A stretch of 64,000 nucleotides of DNA, from contig CP012816.1 of assembly GCA_001936135.1 (NCBI GenBank), positions 248,001-312,000 of the forward strand, given 5' to 3'. The position numbers were made by a program, and so were the translations under genes. Numbering within the stretch: position 1 is the stretch's first letter; each line of letters starts with the position of its first letter. This stretch comes from Saccharomycopsis fibuligera x Saccharomycopsis cf. fibuligera (Eukaryota; Ascomycota; Saccharomycetes; Ascoideales; Saccharomycopsidaceae). Below the pieces are notes generated by a model that saw only the letters and a program-made list of their open reading frames with translations, had not been told where the DNA came from and did no database searches. Positions 32,038-43,086 of the stretch are shown here, piece after piece.

Positions 32038-34647
32038 ATGATTTCTCTCAGGCCGTTAGCTTTGTTTTCGGCCAGAGTAGGTCTCTTTGGTGAACCTATG
32101 TTCCCGAAGGCAATAGCAAGAGCAAAGCCACCGACAATTATATCAAGAAACGCAAACAGCAAAAGCAAACTAATATTGCCTTTTTTACAATTCAAGCGTT
32201 TTGCTTCAGACGAAGTTAAACAAAAAGATGAAGAATTAGGTGAATCTGATAGCACTGAGGACACTGGTGTCATTGAAAAAAACAACCAGGAAACCTTGTT
32301 ATATTTCAACAATGTCTTGCCTTTTGATCTATCTAGATTTCAAAGTTTTAGATTCATTCAAGACTATCTTTTATCCCCAATAAAATCTACTAAAGGTTTG
32401 GAAAACCATATTTTAGAGATTGCTTCCCCTAAAGACAGTCCTGTCCATAATCTTACAATCAATTCTATTATCACCAAGGACGGTGGTGCGTTTGTCAAGT
32501 TCCAAGTACCTTACGATTCCTCAATTCCTGAAGTCAATGCCAAAATCCAAGAAAATGCAAGAAATTCTCCACGACCATTTTTTGGATTTCTTCCAAAGCC
32601 TCAATGTTTTCCAGTTAAAGGTACTCCATGGGTCGAAGATTTAAGAAGATATCCAAGTTCTCAACTCAAAATCATTTTTGAGGGTGAGGATTTAACTGAA
32701 GAAAGTCTTTACCAACTATTGAGAAGATATGGTCCAATTATCGACATTGTTCCACAGGCTCCTGACTCAAAAGAAGTACCAAGGTATGCTATAATCAAAT
32801 TCAAAAGCCTTACCTCAGCAATCTCAGCAAAAAATTGTGTTAATGGTGTGAAAGTAAACGAAACCGTGATTCACATAAAGTATCAAAGAGTCATTCGGGA
32901 GCATTTTATTAGAGATTTTTTCTTTAATCATACAAGAATTGCACTTCCATTGTTGCTTACTGTGATGCTTGCTCTTGCTGCAATTGTCTTTGAGCCAATT
33001 AGAGAATTTTTTGTTGAAGAGAAAATTGCCAAACGATTTGCTTTTAGTTACAAAGACAACATGATTATCCGTTTTGTTGTTGACTACATGTCGAGAGTCA
33101 AACGTTTTATGGGATCTGATAAGAAAGGAGGATCTGATCTAAGTCATGTTTGGTCTGAAAGATTAGACAAGATTAAAGAATTGCAACTTTGGCTAACTGA
33201 AAATGTCAACACCTTTATAATTGTTCGTGGTCCAAAAGGTATCGGTAAACAAGAAATGGTTATGGAGCATGCTTTGAAAGATCGCAAAAACCTTTTGTAC
33301 CTTAATTGTGAACATTTGGTCAAGTCCCGTAATGATGCAGAATTTTTGAAGAATGTGGCTCACCAATTTGGGTACTTTCCAATTTTCCCATGGGTAAACT
33401 CATTAAGCAAGTTTATTGACTTGGGCGTGCAAGGTCTTACTGGTCAAAAATCAGGTCTTTCTGAGTCCAATGATACTCAATTCAAAAACATTCTAGCATT
33501 AGCAGGTGTGGCAATAAGAAAAGTGTCTTTAAAGTATTATAGTGCTTATGTTTCTCAGATGAGTAATGATACCACTGGTGGTGAGGAAGCAACTAAGCGT
33601 TTAACGGAGGAAGATTACTTGCAACAACATCCCGATGAGAAACCAGTGGTGGTGATTGACAAGTTTGCAACTAAATCTGAAAATTATTCTTTTGTTTACC
33701 AGGGTTTGGCTAACTGGGCATCTTTCTTGATTAGTATGAACATTGCACATGTTGTGTTTTTGGTTGATGATATTAGTCCAATTGCCACATTGACGGAAGT
33801 ACTACCAGATCAAGTTTTTAAATATTTGGTACTATCAGACGCATCAAAGGAATCATCTAGAGACTATGTGTTGAGCCAATTGAATAGGGAAGATAAGCTC
33901 ACAGAAATTAAGGAGAAAGAAAAGGACAAGGAAGAAAAGCAAACTAAATCAGTACGTCATGCTCCAAGATACAATGCTAGTGAAATTGAGGCGGCATTGG
34001 CTCCAATTGGTGGAAGAATGCTTGATTTGCAAGCATTTGTTAGACGTGTGAAATCCGGCGAATCACCAAAGGAAGCACAAAATGAAATGACAAAGCAAGC
34101 CGCTGAACAAATCATTCAAATGAATCTCATCAAGTCAAAGGAAATTGATGAATTTGAAACTGCTAGGTCATGGGAGCTTATCAAGTTGCTTGCTGCTAAT
34201 GAAGCTGTTCCATATAGCAAAATTTACAGCTCCCCACTTTTCAAATCCTCTCCATTAGAATACTTATCGGCGCTTGAAAAACTAAATTTGATTTCATTAG
34301 TCAAACAGAAAGGTATAATAAAAGAAGTTAGAGCCTCAAGACCACTTTATAGATCTGCATTCAAAAATATTGTTGCCGATAAAGAAACTTACAATGTGCT
34401 TGAAGCTGCCTACTTGGCAAAGATAATTTCTTTCCATACAAAAAGTATAAGCAAGTGGGAAGATGAACTCAGTAAATTGGGCATTGTACCTAACGCTGAT
34501 GTAGTAAAGACAAGAGTCCAATGGCTAGGTAATAAGATTACAGCTAGTGCCGCTATTATTGAGGAAAATGAAAGCAAAATCAAACAATTGGCTAGCAAAT
34601 CAACAGGAAAGAAAAAGACAAAGCGCTCCATATTAGGTATTTTCTGA
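32038..34647 (+). CDS. YME2: mitochondrial inner-membrane protein Yme2
   Basis: 869 residues from the ATG at 32038. The N-terminus (MISLRPLALFSARVGLFGE) is rich in Arg and Ser and fits a mitochondrial presequence. An RNA-recognition-motif domain spans about 216-285 (LKIIFEGEDLTEESLYQLL). One membrane segment lies near 301-318 (ALPLLLTVMLALAAIVF). Behind it is the large RNA12/AAA-like domain, with a P-loop-like stretch GPKGIGKQEM near residue 400. The Yme2 family (mitochondrial escape protein 2) affects nucleoid structure and escape of mitochondrial DNA to the nucleus. The C-terminus is Lys-rich. The domain order matches the family. Confidence 0.93.
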   Translation: MISLRPLALFSARVGLFGEPMFPKAIARAKPPTIISRNANSKSKLILPFLQFKRFASDEVKQKDEELGESDSTEDTGVIEKNNQETLLYFNNVLPFDLSRFQSFRFIQDYLLSPIKSTKGLENHILEIASPKDSPVHNLTINSIITKDGGAFVKFQVPYDSSIPEVNAKIQENARNSPRPFFGFLPKPQCFPVKGTPWVEDLRRYPSSQLKIIFEGEDLTEESLYQLLRRYGPIIDIVPQAPDSKEVPRYAIIKFKSLTSAISAKNCVNGVKVNETVIHIKYQRVIREHFIRDFFFNHTRIALPLLLTVMLALAAIVFEPIREFFVEEKIAKRFAFSYKDNMIIRFVVDYMSRVKRFMGSDKKGGSDLSHVWSERLDKIKELQLWLTENVNTFIIVRGPKGIGKQEMVMEHALKDRKNLLYLNCEHLVKSRNDAEFLKNVAHQFGYFPIFPWVNSLSKFIDLGVQGLTGQKSGLSESNDTQFKNILALAGVAIRKVSLKYYSAYVSQMSNDTTGGEEATKRLTEEDYLQQHPDEKPVVVIDKFATKSENYSFVYQGLANWASFLISMNIAHVVFLVDDISPIATLTEVLPDQVFKYLVLSDASKESSRDYVLSQLNREDKLTEIKEKEKDKEEKQTKSVRHAPRYNASEIEAALAPIGGRMLDLQAFVRRVKSGESPKEAQNEMTKQAAEQIIQMNLIKSKEIDEFETARSWELIKLLAANEAVPYSKIYSSPLFKSSPLEYLSALEKLNLISLVKQKGIIKEVRASRPLYRSAFKNIVADKETYNVLEAAYLAKIISFHTKSISKWEDELSKLGIVPNADVVKTRVQWLGNKITASAAIIEENESKIKQLASKSTGKKKTKRSILGIF

Positions 34648-35309
34648 TCTTCTCATTAGTTTTAATGTCATACTATCTTAACAAGTGACTTTCCATCAGT
34701 AACTTTTCTATAATATACACAGGTACCACATGAGAGGGATAAGACGGAAAGTACATACATTTAGTTTAATCCTCTTACTATAATCTGTTTTTTCAGTCAT
34801 AAATTTCCTACTTGGACTTTTATGTCTTATTCTTTTTTTTCTTGCCTTAAATATTTTCTTGAAACCTTCCAATATCATTATTTCATATGTTATGCAGATA
34901 GTTCTCGGTTTGGGATCCTCGTTGTAGCACAGTATCGAATTACGTGCTTTATCCCTAGAACAAATATCTGTTCCACGCTATACAAAGTATACGTCGTCTG
35001 AGCGCACTCCGAACATTTTTCATCAACTGACGTGTCGACCCACACTAGTGGTTCAGGCACCGCATAAGATAATTTCCGAGTATATAAACTGAATGGCAGC
35101 CTGCTCCTTTTTTCCTAATTACTTATGGGTGATCGGCCCTTGAATCACTTGCTGGTCAAGTATGTATCACCATCCCCATACTTAGTTATCTTTTCAGAAA
35201 GATACAGTTTATTGTTTATAAAAAATTTTTGGCTTAAAAGTAAATTGACAAAAAAAAAAAAGAAAAAAAAATTACATTTAATCAGTAACAACAATACAAT
35301 CAAACCGGC
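34648..35309. other. intergenic upstream of beta-mannosidase
   Basis: Contains TATATAAA at 35081-35088, about 220 bp before the beta-mannosidase start. A short ATG ORF at 35125-35334 overlaps the gene start out of frame and is not called. Confidence 0.6.
35081..35088 (+). promoter_or_regulatory. TATA box of the beta-mannosidase gene
   Basis: TATATAAA 222 bp upstream of the ATG at 35310. This is a consensus match at a usual yeast distance. Confidence 0.45.
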
Positions 35310-38093
35310 ATGGCGTCACACGTCAAAGACTTGAATGGCTGGCAATTTAAAAGATCGGATTGGAGCAAGTGGTACCAATCTAAGCATGATAATCCCACAA
35401 CTGAGATATTCTTGGACTTGTTGGAAAACCAACTAATACCTGATCCATTCAAGGACAATAACGAGTTACAAGTGCAATGGGTTGCGGAAGCCGACTGGGA
35501 ATACAAATGCGAGTTTGAGACTGCCAGATCAACACATAATAATAATAATAATAATAATAATAACGAATCAAACACTGGGAGCAATATTTCATACGAGCTT
35601 GTCTTTGAAGGGCTTGATACTTTTGCTGATGTTTATCTCAATGATTTCAAAATTCTCACTTCAAAAAACCAATTTACAATACACAAAGTTGACATAACAG
35701 ATCAAATCATAAGCAGTAAAGACGTTGCCAAGGGAGGCAAGAATGTTCTCAAATTACATTTTTCTAGTGCTTTGCTTAAAGGTAGGCAATTGGAAAGAAA
35801 GCATGGAAAATTTTTAGCTTCAAATGGGGAATATAGTCGAGTACATGTTAGAAAATCCCAGTATCATTATGGTTGGGATTGGGGTCCTAAGTTGTTAAGT
35901 TGTGGTCCATATAGACCTATCAAGTTGGTGTCTTACAAAACCGCAAAAGTGGAAGATGTTTCAGTGCGGTCAGTTTTATCTGATGACTTGCAAAAATGTG
36001 AAGTGAAAATTACAATTGATGTGAAGTATCCAGCTTCCAGTACTACTTTCAAAAAAACGTATAATGATGAAGCAAGAGAGTGGGTGGAGCTTGTCGACGA
36101 ATTTGATGATTTTGTAATTGTGGACAAGAATCCCATTAAAGATTTATTTTTGAAAGTCACTTTGTTTGATCCAAGAGGAAAACTGTTGAAGCTGCAAGTT
36201 GTGAAAGTTAAAAAGTTGCAGGATTCACAAACAGTTCAATTTTTACTCAAGACACCTGAACTTTGGTATCCTGCAAATTATGGGCCGCAATCATTATACA
36301 CGGCCGGAGTGGAGCTTAGTGAAGACCATGTGGAAATTCTTGATGAAAGTAGTACTAAGTTTGGTATACGGAAAGTGGAAGTTGTTCAGGAACCGCACAA
36401 GTATAGCAAGAACATAAAAAGCAACAATTCTGATACCAGCTTTTATTTCAAAATAAACAACATTCCGATTTTTGCAGGAGGCTCTAATTGGATTCCAGCT
36501 GATAGTCTAGTAACCAGAATAACTAACAAAGACTATAGTGAATGGCTCCAGATCTTGCTTGATGCTAATCAAATTATGGTTCGAGTATGGGGAGGAGGAT
36601 ACTACGAGTCGGATTTTTTTTATGAACAATGTGACAAACTTGGAATTTTGGTGTTTCAGGATTTAATGTTTGCTTGTGCTCAATATCCATGCTACGAATC
36701 TTTTGAAAGTCTGGTACGTAAAGAGCTTAATTCTCAGTTACGCAGACTCTCTCATTTTACTTCAATAATTTGTATTGCTGGAAATAATGAGGATTATGTG
36801 CTAGCTGAGGAACAAGGATATTTGTATCGTGGAGTTCGCGATAATAAAGATTATAGAGATACAACATTCCCTGCTCGTACCTTGTATGAGAAAGTTTTTC
36901 CTGAGTATGTAACAAAATATTTTGGCCCAAGTTTTCATTATCAACCTAGCTCTCCAAACGGACCACTTGCTGACGCCAATTCTTTGACTTCTGGCGACGT
37001 GCATCAATGGAATATATGGCATGGTAGACAAGAAAAGATCCAAAATTGGCCTCTGCTAGCTGGTAAGTTTGTGTCAGAATTTGGCATGGAATCTTTTCCC
37101 AGTTTGGAAACCTTTAAAGAATTCATTACTGATCCATCTGAATTATATCCACAGTCAGAGTTTGTTGAATTTCGCAACAAAGCTAGCGGGTCTGAAAGAA
37201 AATTGGCGTTTTATGTCATGGAAAATTTCCGCGTTCGCCACATGGATGATATGTCTCATTGGACTTATTTAACTCAACTTTTGCAAGCTGAATGTTTGTC
37301 TTCTGCTTTCAAGTCGTTCCGTCGGTTATGGAATAAGCCGGGCAAAAGATATGTAGGCGGAGCACTTGTTTGGCAGTTGAATGATTGTTGGCCTGCAACT
37401 AGCTGGGCAATTGCAGATTACAAAAAACGACCTAAGTTGGGCTATTATGCAATCAAGAGAGAATTGCAACCAATCACCATAGCAATGCAACGCAATGAAT
37501 ATTTGCAAAATACACATCAAAAACCAGATAAATTGATTGACGAAACTCATGATTATCGACTAAGAGATTATACATTGGATATTTGGGCAGTGAACTCTAC
37601 ATTGGAAAATTCAAATGTAATTTTCAAATACGAAATTTACGAGATTAGATCTGGCAACTTGTTGCATGAGTCAAGTGGCACTGAACTTGTTGTGAAAGCC
37701 AACCAAACAACCAACATTGCCACCGATCTTAATTTGCACCAATGGCTTCACAGTAATGGTAAAAACAAGAAATACGATGTTGTAATTTGTGGCAAGTTGA
37801 TTAGCAAGGATACAAGGGAAATTATTGCTAGAACTTATAGTTGGCCGGAACCTCTTAAGCATGCTAAATTTGGTGACTCGATTTTTGTTCAATATAAGCC
37901 ATATACCGATTATATTGCATTATCTACTAATCGCCCAGTGAAGGCAATAAACATTAATGTGAAAAGTTCAACAAAGGGCAAAACTATAAAGCTTGAAGAT
38001 AATGGATTTGATTTATGTCCTTTTGATTTGAGGAACGTCAGAGCTGAAGGGTTGACAATTGACGATGAGATCCATATCTCCCATTATTATTAA
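35310..38093 (+). CDS. beta-mannosidase (GH2)
   Basis: 927 residues from the ATG at 35310. It releases beta-linked mannose from the non-reducing end of mannosides. There is no signal peptide, so a cytosolic role in turnover of N-glycan fragments is likely (inferred). The GH2 domains appear in order: an N-terminal jelly roll (YHYGWDWGPKLL), an Ig-like domain, then a TIM barrel with the acid/base Glu494 in GNNE and the nucleophile Glu590 in SEFGMESFPS. A run of AAT codons encodes about nine Asn at 35537-35563. The codon at 36711-36713 is CTG, at a place where the family often has Ser (ES-V-R/K before RRL), which supports CTG=Ser. The gene is absent from S. cerevisiae (from memory) but occurs in other yeasts. 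Confidence 0.93.
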   Translation: MASHVKDLNGWQFKRSDWSKWYQSKHDNPTTEIFLDLLENQLIPDPFKDNNELQVQWVAEADWEYKCEFETARSTHNNNNNNNNNESNTGSNISYELVFEGLDTFADVYLNDFKILTSKNQFTIHKVDITDQIISSKDVAKGGKNVLKLHFSSALLKGRQLERKHGKFLASNGEYSRVHVRKSQYHYGWDWGPKLLSCGPYRPIKLVSYKTAKVEDVSVRSVLSDDLQKCEVKITIDVKYPASSTTFKKTYNDEAREWVELVDEFDDFVIVDKNPIKDLFLKVTLFDPRGKLLKLQVVKVKKLQDSQTVQFLLKTPELWYPANYGPQSLYTAGVELSEDHVEILDESSTKFGIRKVEVVQEPHKYSKNIKSNNSDTSFYFKINNIPIFAGGSNWIPADSLVTRITNKDYSEWLQILLDANQIMVRVWGGGYYESDFFYEQCDKLGILVFQDLMFACAQYPCYESFESLVRKELNSQLRRLSHFTSIICIAGNNEDYVLAEEQGYLYRGVRDNKDYRDTTFPARTLYEKVFPEYVTKYFGPSFHYQPSSPNGPLADANSLTSGDVHQWNIWHGRQEKIQNWPLLAGKFVSEFGMESFPSLETFKEFITDPSELYPQSEFVEFRNKASGSERKLAFYVMENFRVRHMDDMSHWTYLTQLLQAECLSSAFKSFRRLWNKPGKRYVGGALVWQLNDCWPATSWAIADYKKRPKLGYYAIKRELQPITIAMQRNEYLQNTHQKPDKLIDETHDYRLRDYTLDIWAVNSTLENSNVIFKYEIYEIRSGNLLHESSGTELVVKANQTTNIATDLNLHQWLHSNGKNKKYDVVICGKLISKDTREIIARTYSWPEPLKHAKFGDSIFVQYKPYTDYIALSTNRPVKAININVKSSTKGKTIKLEDNGFDLCPFDLRNVRAEGLTIDDEIHISHYY
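35537..35563 (+). repeat. AAT repeat coding poly-Asn
   Basis: Eight AAT plus one AAC encode about nine Asn inside the jelly-roll domain of the beta-mannosidase, probably in a surface loop. Confidence 0.9.
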
Positions 38094-40648
38094 GCTAGAT
38101 GGAGTGGGTATCTATACTGTTTAGATATTGCTCTGCGTCCTTTTCATAGTCTCTTATTACTCATCAACTATTGCATAGTTTATAATGTACTCGCTAATGA
38201 ATGTCAACAGCTTTAGCTTTATTCCTCAAATGCCTTTTTTTATTAGTTTTTTTGTATACTTTGCGCGACGGGATCTCATTCACTAAGCAAATGTCGACAG
38301 AGAGTTTACACACACATGGGCGATGTATTTTTACTCAACATGACGCTTATAAAACTATCACAAAATCCAAAAACTGAGTATCTGACGTTCAAGCTTTAAT
38401 GCTACTAAGATCACTCTCATATAAAAAGGTGTTTTGTACTAGTCCACTGATAATAAAAGTAAGAATTGATTGCTGAGTCTACCGTGTAGTGCACCCCACC
38501 CCGCACACGGTCCGATGAAATATCCGAAAATAATTTCTGTATGTAAATATGCTGAATGTGCATGCAAGAAGACACCATAACTTACTGTACGTCAAAAATT
38601 CAAAATTTTAAACGAGCATAAATCAACACTGGAACTTCACGATAATAGTCATAATCATTATGACCATGCTAATTGGTGCTAATTATTCAGTACACCACAT
38701 GTGGGAAGCAACATGTTGGAAAGATTCTGGCTTCGGAATCACCAGAGTAGAAAAAGGAGTTACGCCAATGCAGGTCGTGTGACTGACTGATTAAATTTAC
38801 AACAACTGGCTCACGCATAAACTGGCACCAATAATTGGTAAAGGAAAATGAACAAATCAGACAAAAAAAAAACACGCTTTATTTTCCTTTTGTTTTCCGC
38901 ATCGCAATTCTGAAGACGTATTTTATTCTCTTTTAAGTTATTTTTATTTAAAACAACTGATAGGGCAAACACACAAGACAACAGATCTGTCAGCCGCTTG
39001 CAAATTGATATCAAAAATAGAAAACTTGATAATTCCCGGGTAGCTCCTTAGCGTGATCAAGATAGTGTGGTCCTGTAGGTGCTTTGGCATCTCTGTTCTA
39101 AGTTTGCAGAGTTGCAAAACCTAGCTGCAGAAACTTCCTCTGTCCGGTAGGCAGTCTCCGCTGCAATGACCGCTAAGTGCAACTGACTGAGAGCCAGAAA
39201 ATTTTTCAATGCTGCACAAAGCGCCCAACGCTGCCGCAAAGCGCTTGGTAGCGCTTGCTAGTGCGACAGGGTGCGTCCTCTTTTGCTGCGTGGGAGGCCC
39301 TCTAAGAACGGATCGTCTGTAATCTGGATCACGGGAATCGTTATCGTTGACTGTGAAGTGATGTGTAAGTGGTGGTCAAGTATATATAAGTTTCATGATG
39401 AGAAATGATGGAATTTTTGACGAGATGTTGGGATGCATTTTGGAGAAGAAAAACGGATCCTTATATTGTTGTACAAGCGAGCGCCGTTTAGTCTGAGTAG
39501 CGATTTGCAAGGTTTTCATATATACTGGCAGCTGGCAATGCTAGTGTCAGCTAGTGCTAGTGCCAGCTATTTGCGGCGAACCAGAAACTGGGATAGCTTC
39601 ATAGATAAGCAATCGGCACAGATAGTCATAACGGTAATTTCATTGGCCAGCCTCGCCACCATTGGGTTCTATGATAAGTCGCCAAAAGTCTTCTGGAATG
39701 CCATTTTTGGCTTTTGAAAGGTTCATCGCTCATCTTAACTATGGTACATACTCAGTGACTGGCCTTGAAAGCATTAAAGCGCAATCATTAGTACCGATTC
39801 GAGGACGATTTACCATAAAAGAATCCGCGGCTTCTGTAATTAGTACCATATGCTAATAAATCCACTTTTTCGGTTGATCCGTACCTGAGTCTTTTACACT
39901 TGCTAGTATTTTAAGCTTATGGTAGCGTGTTTTCGTGGTTCGGGCACAATCTCGATAAATTTTATGAAACAGAAAACAGGGGCGTTTTGCACTAGTCTAA
40001 CCGAACATTAATACGAAAACTTACCGTTTTCTTGTTGTTCCTATTCCTGATCCAAGATTCCCTGACAGGGCGATACATGGAGTCTCCTCCTTCTCATCGC
40101 CATAGGCCATTAGTACCGCTAGCGCCCCGCGCAAGCAGGAACTATCCAAGGTACCGCAGCCGGGCATCCCACTTTAGCCCAACAACACCATGCGTATTAA
40201 AGCAAGATAACATTATTATATGCATGTCAAGTTATAAAAACTACAGTATCCTGCAGTAGCATACAGAAAATAAGCGGCATATTGGAGAGAAAATACTGCG
40301 CTCTACTGTATCTTGCTGTCGTCATACGCATCACCATGCCTTCAAGCTTGAAAAGCGAGGAAAAACTTTTTCCTCTGGCTTTATAACGCTGCCAATATCC
40401 ATTAAATTTTTTGCTGTTTCTCTTTCTCCTGCCTTTAACTGTCGAGCTCTTTCTTTTGCATCTCATTTTATTTTATTTTTATTGCTGTCTGTCTGTGTGC
40501 TATCTACACATTCAACATTAGACCCAACATCGCAGAGGTGTCAAGGAACTCCTGTGTGGACTATAGCTAGTGCTTTGGAATAAGTTGAAAAACTTCCAAT
40601 CTATTATCAGCAACCAATTGCTTTCTCAACTTACATCAAAATATTAAC
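38094..40648. other. long intergenic upstream of permease 1
   Basis: About 2.5 kb. It has a 17-bp palindrome at 38648-38664 and short direct repeats CAGCTAGTGCTAGTGCCAGCTA near 39548-39570. The 94-codon ORF at 39433-39717 shows no homology. No gene is called. Length and repeats suit a heavily regulated promoter. Confidence 0.55.
38648..38664. repeat. 17-bp palindrome GTCATAATCATTATGAC
   Basis: Perfect 8-bp arms around a single central C, 2 kb upstream of permease 1 and 560 bp past the beta-mannosidase stop. It is a candidate dimeric factor site. Confidence 0.8.
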
Positions 40649-42340
40649 ATGCAAAAGGACTCTTTAGAACAAGGCAGTCCATACTCTGCAAGTGGCATAT
40701 ACTACAATAACGACTCCAACACCAATAATAGCAGCAAAAAGACTGTTTCTCAAGACATGGAAAAACGGGCTAATTTGACCGAGGATGTGGAAGTGGGCTC
40801 GGTAGAAAAAGAAGTTAAGAGAGATTTGAAACCAAGAGTGGTGTCCATGATGGCCCTTGGTGGTACCATTGGTACTGGTTTATTCTTAAACATTGCTTCT
40901 CCTCTTGCTGGTGCAGGTCCAGTGAATTCATTAATCTCTTACATTTTCGTTGGTACTATTGTCTATGGTGTCACTCAATCTTTAGGTGAAATGGCCACTT
41001 ATCTCCCATGTGCTGCTTCTTTCACAGTTTATAACAAAAGAATGCTATCTCTGTCTTTCGGTTTTTCTGCTGGCTATATGTATTGGTTTAGTTGGGTGAT
41101 TACTCTTGCGGTGGAATTGTCAGTGGTTGGCCAAGTGATACAGTATTGGACTGATGCCGTGCCCTTGTGGGGATGGATTTTGATCTTTTGGGTAATCTTA
41201 ACTTGTACTAATTTGTTTCCTGTCAAGTATTATGGTGAAATTGAATTTTGGGTTGCTTGTATCAAGGTCATTGCCATTATTGGGTTTTTGATCTACGCTT
41301 TGTGTATGGTGTGTGGTGCTGGCAAAACCGGTCCTGTTGGGTTTAGATACTGGAGAAACCCAGGTCCGTGGGGTCCAGGTAAGACTTCTACCAAGAGATT
41401 CCTAGGTTGGGTTGACTCTTTGATCAATGCCATTTTCACTTACCAAGGTACCGAATTAGTTGGTATCACTGCTGGTGAAGCCAAAAACCCAAAGAAGTCC
41501 GTTCCAAAGGCAATTAACACTGTTTTTTACAGAATTATCCTTTTTTACATTGGTTCATTGTTCTTTTTAGGTTTGCTTGTCCCTTATAATGACCCAAAAT
41601 TGTCTTCCACTGAGAGTTACATTGCTGCATCTCCATTCGTTATTGCTATGAACAACTCTGGTACTAAAATTTTGCCTGATATTTTTAATGCAGTTATTTT
41701 GACTACTATTGTTTCTGCTGGTAATTCCAACATTTACACATCTTCCCGAATTCTTTACGGTCTTGCACAAAATGGTTCCTCATTTAAATTGTTTGCCAAA
41801 GTCGACAAGCATGGTGTTCCATACTTTGCTGTTTTGTTTTCCTCGTTGTTTGGTGCTTTAGGTTTCTTGGCCTGTTCCAACAGTGGTAACGAAGCTTTTA
41901 ACTGGTTGATTCAAATCACAGCTGTTGCAGGGCTTTTTGCATGGTTAGGTATTTCTGCTTGTCATATTAGATTTCAAAAAGCTATCAAACTTAAGGGTAT
42001 GACTAGAAACGATTTACCATTCAAGGCCAAATGGATGCCATTTTTAGCCTGGTATGCTGGTGCTTGGGTGTTTATTTTGATTTTCATTCAAGGTTACGCG
42101 GTCTTCTTGGATTTTAATGCTAGAGATTTCTTCATCAATTACATTTCCGTCATTCTTTTCTTTGTGCTTTGGCTCGGTCATAATATTATCACCAGAAATT
42201 GCTGGTGGTTGCCTATTGAGCAAGTAGACGTCACTACGGGAGCTAGGGATGCTGCTTTAGATGAGCTCGATTGGGAAGAGGAACAAAATGAAAAACAAAA
42301 CTCCAATGCTGTCAAAAGATTTTTTGATAATTGGTTTTAG
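40649..42340 (+). CDS. basic amino-acid permease, CAN1/ALP1/LYP1 type (copy 1)
   Basis: 563 residues from the ATG at 40649. It belongs to the yeast amino-acid transporter branch of the APC superfamily, with about 12 membrane segments in the plasma membrane, and is closest to Can1 (arginine/lysine/histidine uptake). Signatures are [20 protein letters not shown] at segment 1, [43 protein letters not shown] and [11 protein letters not shown]. Substrate specificity cannot be read reliably from sequence. The hydrophilic N-terminal ~65 residues are Lys/Glu-rich, as expected for an endocytosis-regulated tail. A CTG codon (41051-41053) probably encodes Ser. It forms a tandem pair with copy 2, and a 473-bp internal block is about 99% identical between them. 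Confidence 0.93.
   Translation: MQKDSLEQGSPYSASGIYYNNDSNTNNSSKKTVSQDMEKRANLTEDVEVGSVEKEVKRDLKPRVVSMMALGGTIGTGLFLNIASPLAGAGPVNSLISYIFVGTIVYGVTQSLGEMATYLPCAASFTVYNKRMLSLSFGFSAGYMYWFSWVITLAVELSVVGQVIQYWTDAVPLWGWILIFWVILTCTNLFPVKYYGEIEFWVACIKVIAIIGFLIYALCMVCGAGKTGPVGFRYWRNPGPWGPGKTSTKRFLGWVDSLINAIFTYQGTELVGITAGEAKNPKKSVPKAINTVFYRIILFYIGSLFFLGLLVPYNDPKLSSTESYIAASPFVIAMNNSGTKILPDIFNAVILTTIVSAGNSNIYTSSRILYGLAQNGSSFKLFAKVDKHGVPYFAVLFSSLFGALGFLACSNSGNEAFNWLIQITAVAGLFAWLGISACHIRFQKAIKLKGMTRNDLPFKAKWMPFLAWYAGAWVFILIFIQGYAVFLDFNARDFFINYISVILFFVLWLGHNIITRNCWWLPIEQVDVTTGARDAALDELDWEEEQNEKQNSNAVKRFFDNWF
41219..41691 (+). repeat. gene-converted block, copy 1
   Basis: Matches 44769-45241 at constant offset 3550 with only five base differences. 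The sequence on either side is much more diverged. Confidence 0.9.
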
Positions 42341-42393
42341 ACATATTGCTTTTATTTTTTAAAAAATTTGCTCGCTTTGTTTTGTTTCATTTA

Positions 42394-42413
42394 TTTTTTT
42401 TTTTTTTTTTTTT
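42394..42413. repeat. poly(T) tract, 20 bp
   Basis: Twenty T just after the permease 1 stop, in a T-rich 3' region. Confidence 0.9.
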
Positions 42414-42785
42414 GTTTTTTTTGTTTTGTTTGTTTGTGTCATAACTCACTGTTTTTCATTTCGTTTTTTTTATTATTGTTTTGCTTAATTTCATGCATCT
42501 TGTTTTCCATCTTAAAATTTATTTTCAAAATATTTTTATTATATTGAATTGTTTTTGTCTTTTATTGTACACTACTTTCACTACTTGTTATCTCTTTCCT
42601 TCTGGTTCATGCCCATCTCTTTAAAAATCGAATTCATTACACGTTTCACGTCAATAACTATATTTTTGCATTTTCACGATCATAGATAGAAACCGTTGTA
42701 AATGTCCAGCCACCCGCTATCCCACTCTTTTCATCGCCGCTAACGTTAACATTGAGTATGTCCGGTATCCTCGACGTACAATCTT

Positions 42786-42850
42786 CTTGCATAGCAATGT
42801 CTAATCTGCATAGCAATGCCCAATCTGCATAGCAATGCCCAATCTGCATA
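42786..42850. repeat. 19-bp tandem repeat, about 3.4 copies
   Basis: Units at 42786-42804, 42805-42823 and 42824-42842 plus eight bases of a fourth. The consensus is TCTGCATAGCAATGCCCAA. The last two full units are identical and the first differs at three positions. Confidence 0.92.
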
Positions 42851-43078
42851 AACCTGCAATATATTGTAATTGCTTTTTCCGTATTTCAATGCACTGTCAT
42901 AACATCTAAGCATTAATATACATAGTTTTGCTGATAATAGCAGTACAATACGTCAAATGTTCATGCAAATCTATAGACTTGTAACCGCAAACCGTTTCGT
43001 TCGCGTTTAATGGCAGACAGAAAAAATTGGAGAATGTTCCGACATTTATAAGGTTACCGTGGCCAGTCAATCAGCAAC

Positions 43079-43086
43079 TGAGTCAT
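43079..43086 (+). promoter_or_regulatory. Gcn4-type site TGAGTCAT
   Basis: Perfect match to the Gcn4 palindrome half-pair (reverse of ATGACTCA), 1.1 kb upstream of permease 2. Amino-acid permeases are plausible Gcn4 targets, but the distance is large and chance occurrence is possible. Confidence 0.35.

Noticed and set aside
35125-35334. ATG ORF containing GTATGT upstream of the beta-mannosidase as a possible first exon
   Set aside because: No TACTAAC or suitable acceptor before 35310, and the gene has a normal TATA and complete N-terminal domain without it.
39433-39717. 94-codon ATG ORF in the gap upstream of permease 1
   Set aside because: No recognised domain. It overlaps short direct repeats that generate its Ser-Ala run.
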